From CAKXIK01 sp050947015 (GTDB lineage: Bacteria > Bacillota > Clostridia > Oscillospirales > Acutalibacteraceae), in contig JBMNVT010000030.1 in assembly GCA_050947015.1 (NCBI GenBank), forward strand, positions 1 to 16,460: a stretch of DNA of 16,460 bases. The letters run 5' to 3'. The notes under the pieces are model-generated. The model saw only the letters and a program-made list of their open reading frames with translations. It made no database searches and was not told the DNA's origin. Both the position numbers and the translations under genes were made by a program. Below, piece by piece: positions 15,281 through 16,460 of the stretch (position 1 is its first letter; each line of letters opens with the position of its first letter).

Positions 15281-16300
15281 ATGCGGGAACAGTACGGAAT
15301 TGTTTTAGTCGGGTGCGGATATATTGGAAAGGCGTATTTGGAGGATATTGCGTTCCGGGATCAGGTAAGGCTGATTGGAACGGCAGATGTGGATCAACGT
15401 GCGGCAATGGGGGCGGCACGCCGTTATGGCGCTGTCTGCTGGTCTGCTGATTATCGGGAGCTGATTGCGCGTTCCGACGTCGATATTGTTATTATCGCAA
15501 CTTACGCACAGTCTCATCTGGCAATTTTAAAGGATTGCCTGAAGGCGGGAAAACATGTTCTGTGCGAAAAACCGATGGTTGCGCGTGAAGATGAGCTGGA
15601 AGACTTTCTTGCGGCAGTTCAGAATGCCCAAACCAAGGTTCTGATTGCACACGTGCTGCGCCATAACGATTCCTACCGACTTCTGCGTGACATGATCGCC
15701 GATGGCATGATTGGCGAACCGAGGGTTTTGCGGATGGTGCAAAATCATCACCACATGGGGCAGCATCGTCTGACGGCGTTGTTAGAAGATTGCTCGCCTG
15801 TAGTGGATTGCGGTGTTCATTATATCGATGTGGCACGTTGGTTTACCGGACAGGAGGTGCAGTCGATCACCGGGATCGGCAGCAGAATCAGCGTGCCGCA
15901 GGATGCGCCTCATTTTGACTACGGCATGCTTACCATGCAGTTGAGCGGCGGTGCGATCGCCTATTACGAAGCCGGCTGGGCAAGAACCGTTGCATTTCAG
16001 AATTTGAAGGAATTTATTGGAACCCAGGGCAGAATTCGTTTTACGCTACAGTCCGAGCGGTATTTTGACCGTGAAGAGGGCGACTTGATTGAATATTATG
16101 ACGGTCAGAGCGGGCGTTATCAGATCATCAATCACCAAAGCGTTTACAAGAATATGTGGGGACAGCTTCTGCACCTGATTCGGATGATAGAAACAGGGAT
16201 TCCCGCTGAACCGACCATGGAGGACGCCGCACAGGCGATGCGGATTGCCTTTGCCGGTGACAGAGCTATCCGTACGGGAACCGTTGTGCGGTTTTTCTGA
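15281..16300 (+). CDS. Gfo/Idh/MocA-family NAD(P)-dependent oxidoreductase
   Basis: This 339-residue dehydrogenase has an N-terminal Rossmann fold with GCGYIGKAY (11-19). The family motif CEKPM is at 95-99, with K97 the usual catalytic lysine. The C-terminal domain contains DCGVHYIDVARW (176-187), whose D-x-x-x-H-x-x-D pattern supplies substrate-binding residues. The family oxidises or reduces sugars, inositols and related polyols; the substrate is not evident. The start at 15281 follows AAGGGG (15266-15271). The longer open frame begins with a TTG at 15212 that lies inside the predicted promoter. No sugar transporter or kinase gene is adjacent. A terminator follows, so it looks monocistronic. 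Confidence 0.92.
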   Translation: MREQYGIVLVGCGYIGKAYLEDIAFRDQVRLIGTADVDQRAAMGAARRYGAVCWSADYRELIARSDVDIVIIATYAQSHLAILKDCLKAGKHVLCEKPMVAREDELEDFLAAVQNAQTKVLIAHVLRHNDSYRLLRDMIADGMIGEPRVLRMVQNHHHMGQHRLTALLEDCSPVVDCGVHYIDVARWFTGQEVQSITGIGSRISVPQDAPHFDYGMLTMQLSGGAIAYYEAGWARTVAFQNLKEFIGTQGRIRFTLQSERYFDREEGDLIEYYDGQSGRYQIINHQSVYKNMWGQLLHLIRMIETGIPAEPTMEDAAQAMRIAFAGDRAIRTGTVVRFF

Positions 16301-16314
16301 AAAATGAATTCCCG

Positions 16315-16332
16315 GAGCTGCTGATGCAGCTC
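16315..16332 (+). repeat. Small hairpin GAGCTGC-tgat-GCAGCTC
   Basis: Perfect 7-bp arms around a 4-nt loop lie 15 nt after the oxidoreductase stop codon and just before the terminator. No T run follows, so it is probably a 3' end structure rather than a terminator itself. Confidence 0.5.
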
Positions 16333-16344
16333 CTCAGCCTGTCG

Positions 16345-16372
16345 AAAAAGGTCGCCGGAAGGCGACCTTTTT
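16345..16372 (+). terminator. Terminator after the Gfo/Idh/MocA gene
   Basis: AAAAAGGTCGCC (16345-16356), loop GGAA, and GGCGACCTTTTT (16361-16372) form an A-tract/T-tract hairpin that can work on both strands. Confidence 0.9.
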
Positions 16373-16396
16373 CTCGTATAAAGAGAAGAAATACGG

Positions 16397-16402
16397 TATA
16401 AT
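16397..16402 (+). promoter_or_regulatory. -10 element (TATAAT) before the right-edge gene
   Basis: A perfect TATAAT lies 18 nt before the ATG at 16420. The matching -35 position (16374-16379, TCGTAT) is poor, so the promoter is only suggested. Confidence 0.4.
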
Positions 16403-16419
16403 GGTATGGGGTGATAAAA

Positions 16420-16460
16420 ATGATGGTGAAGAACGCAGAGAACCGCAGTCAGATGGAATT
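16420..16460 (+). CDS. Start of an unidentified gene, cut by the window edge
   Basis: An ATG at 16420 is preceded by GGGGTGA (16408-16414) and a TATAAT. It opens a frame of 13 complete codons reading MMVKNAENRSQME, with two bases of the next. This is too short to identify. The NRSQME stretch faintly recalls the N-terminus of IS1182-type transposases, but that is a guess. The coding call rests on the ribosome binding site and promoter context. Confidence 0.5.
   Translation, partial: MMVKNAENRSQME

Overview
The window looks like a chromosomal segment from a Gram-positive anaerobe of the class Clostridia, probably in the Ruminococcaceae/Oscillospiraceae range. That placement is inferred from several things: a tyrosine T-box leader, strong AGGAGG-type ribosome binding sites, a His-less HPr-like protein, a DUF6514-type small protein, a TSCPD-only small protein, and a membrane decarboxylase (sodium pump) beta/gamma pair. 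Most genes are housekeeping or conserved accessory genes. I do not see an obvious new defence or biosynthetic system, a CRISPR array, a tRNA or an rRNA.

Layout, left to right. Bases 1-101 appear to hold the 3' end of an integrase-type transposase gene. Next come a promoter and a complete tyrosine-specific T-box leader (about 191-480) with its transcription terminator, followed by tyrS (517-1740). After the tyrS terminator, a strong promoter drives a three-gene plus-strand cluster: a PHP-domain phosphoesterase, a TSCPD-domain small protein and a hypothetical protein (2027-3820). Convergent to it on the minus strand lie mtaB (tRNA methylthiotransferase) and, downstream of mtaB, an unusual five-helix membrane protein containing a duplicated TM-pair plus beta-rich module (3898-6748).

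Divergent from mtaB is a small HPr-like gene (6940-7206) that lacks the catalytic histidine but keeps the Ser46-type region. A bidirectional-looking terminator separates it from an ABC-F ATPase gene, which is cotranscribed with an upstream LysR regulator (7267-10165, minus strand). The LysR gene is divergent from an oadG-oadB type pair (10488-12167) encoding the gamma and beta subunits of a Na+-translocating decarboxylase. Good sigma-A-type promoters point both ways, and a perfect T-N11-A palindrome sits between them, so the LysR protein plausibly controls the pump genes, itself, or both.

The right part carries a PcrA/UvrD helicase with an insertion after the Walker A region (12283-14670), a DUF6514-like small gene on the minus strand (14756-15052), a divergent Gfo/Idh/MocA oxidoreductase (15281-16300), its terminator, and the first 13 codons of another gene at the right edge. 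Several starts were moved inward from the longest open frame because a good ribosome binding site sits before an internal start codon (3239, 9180, 10165, 12283, 15052, 15281).
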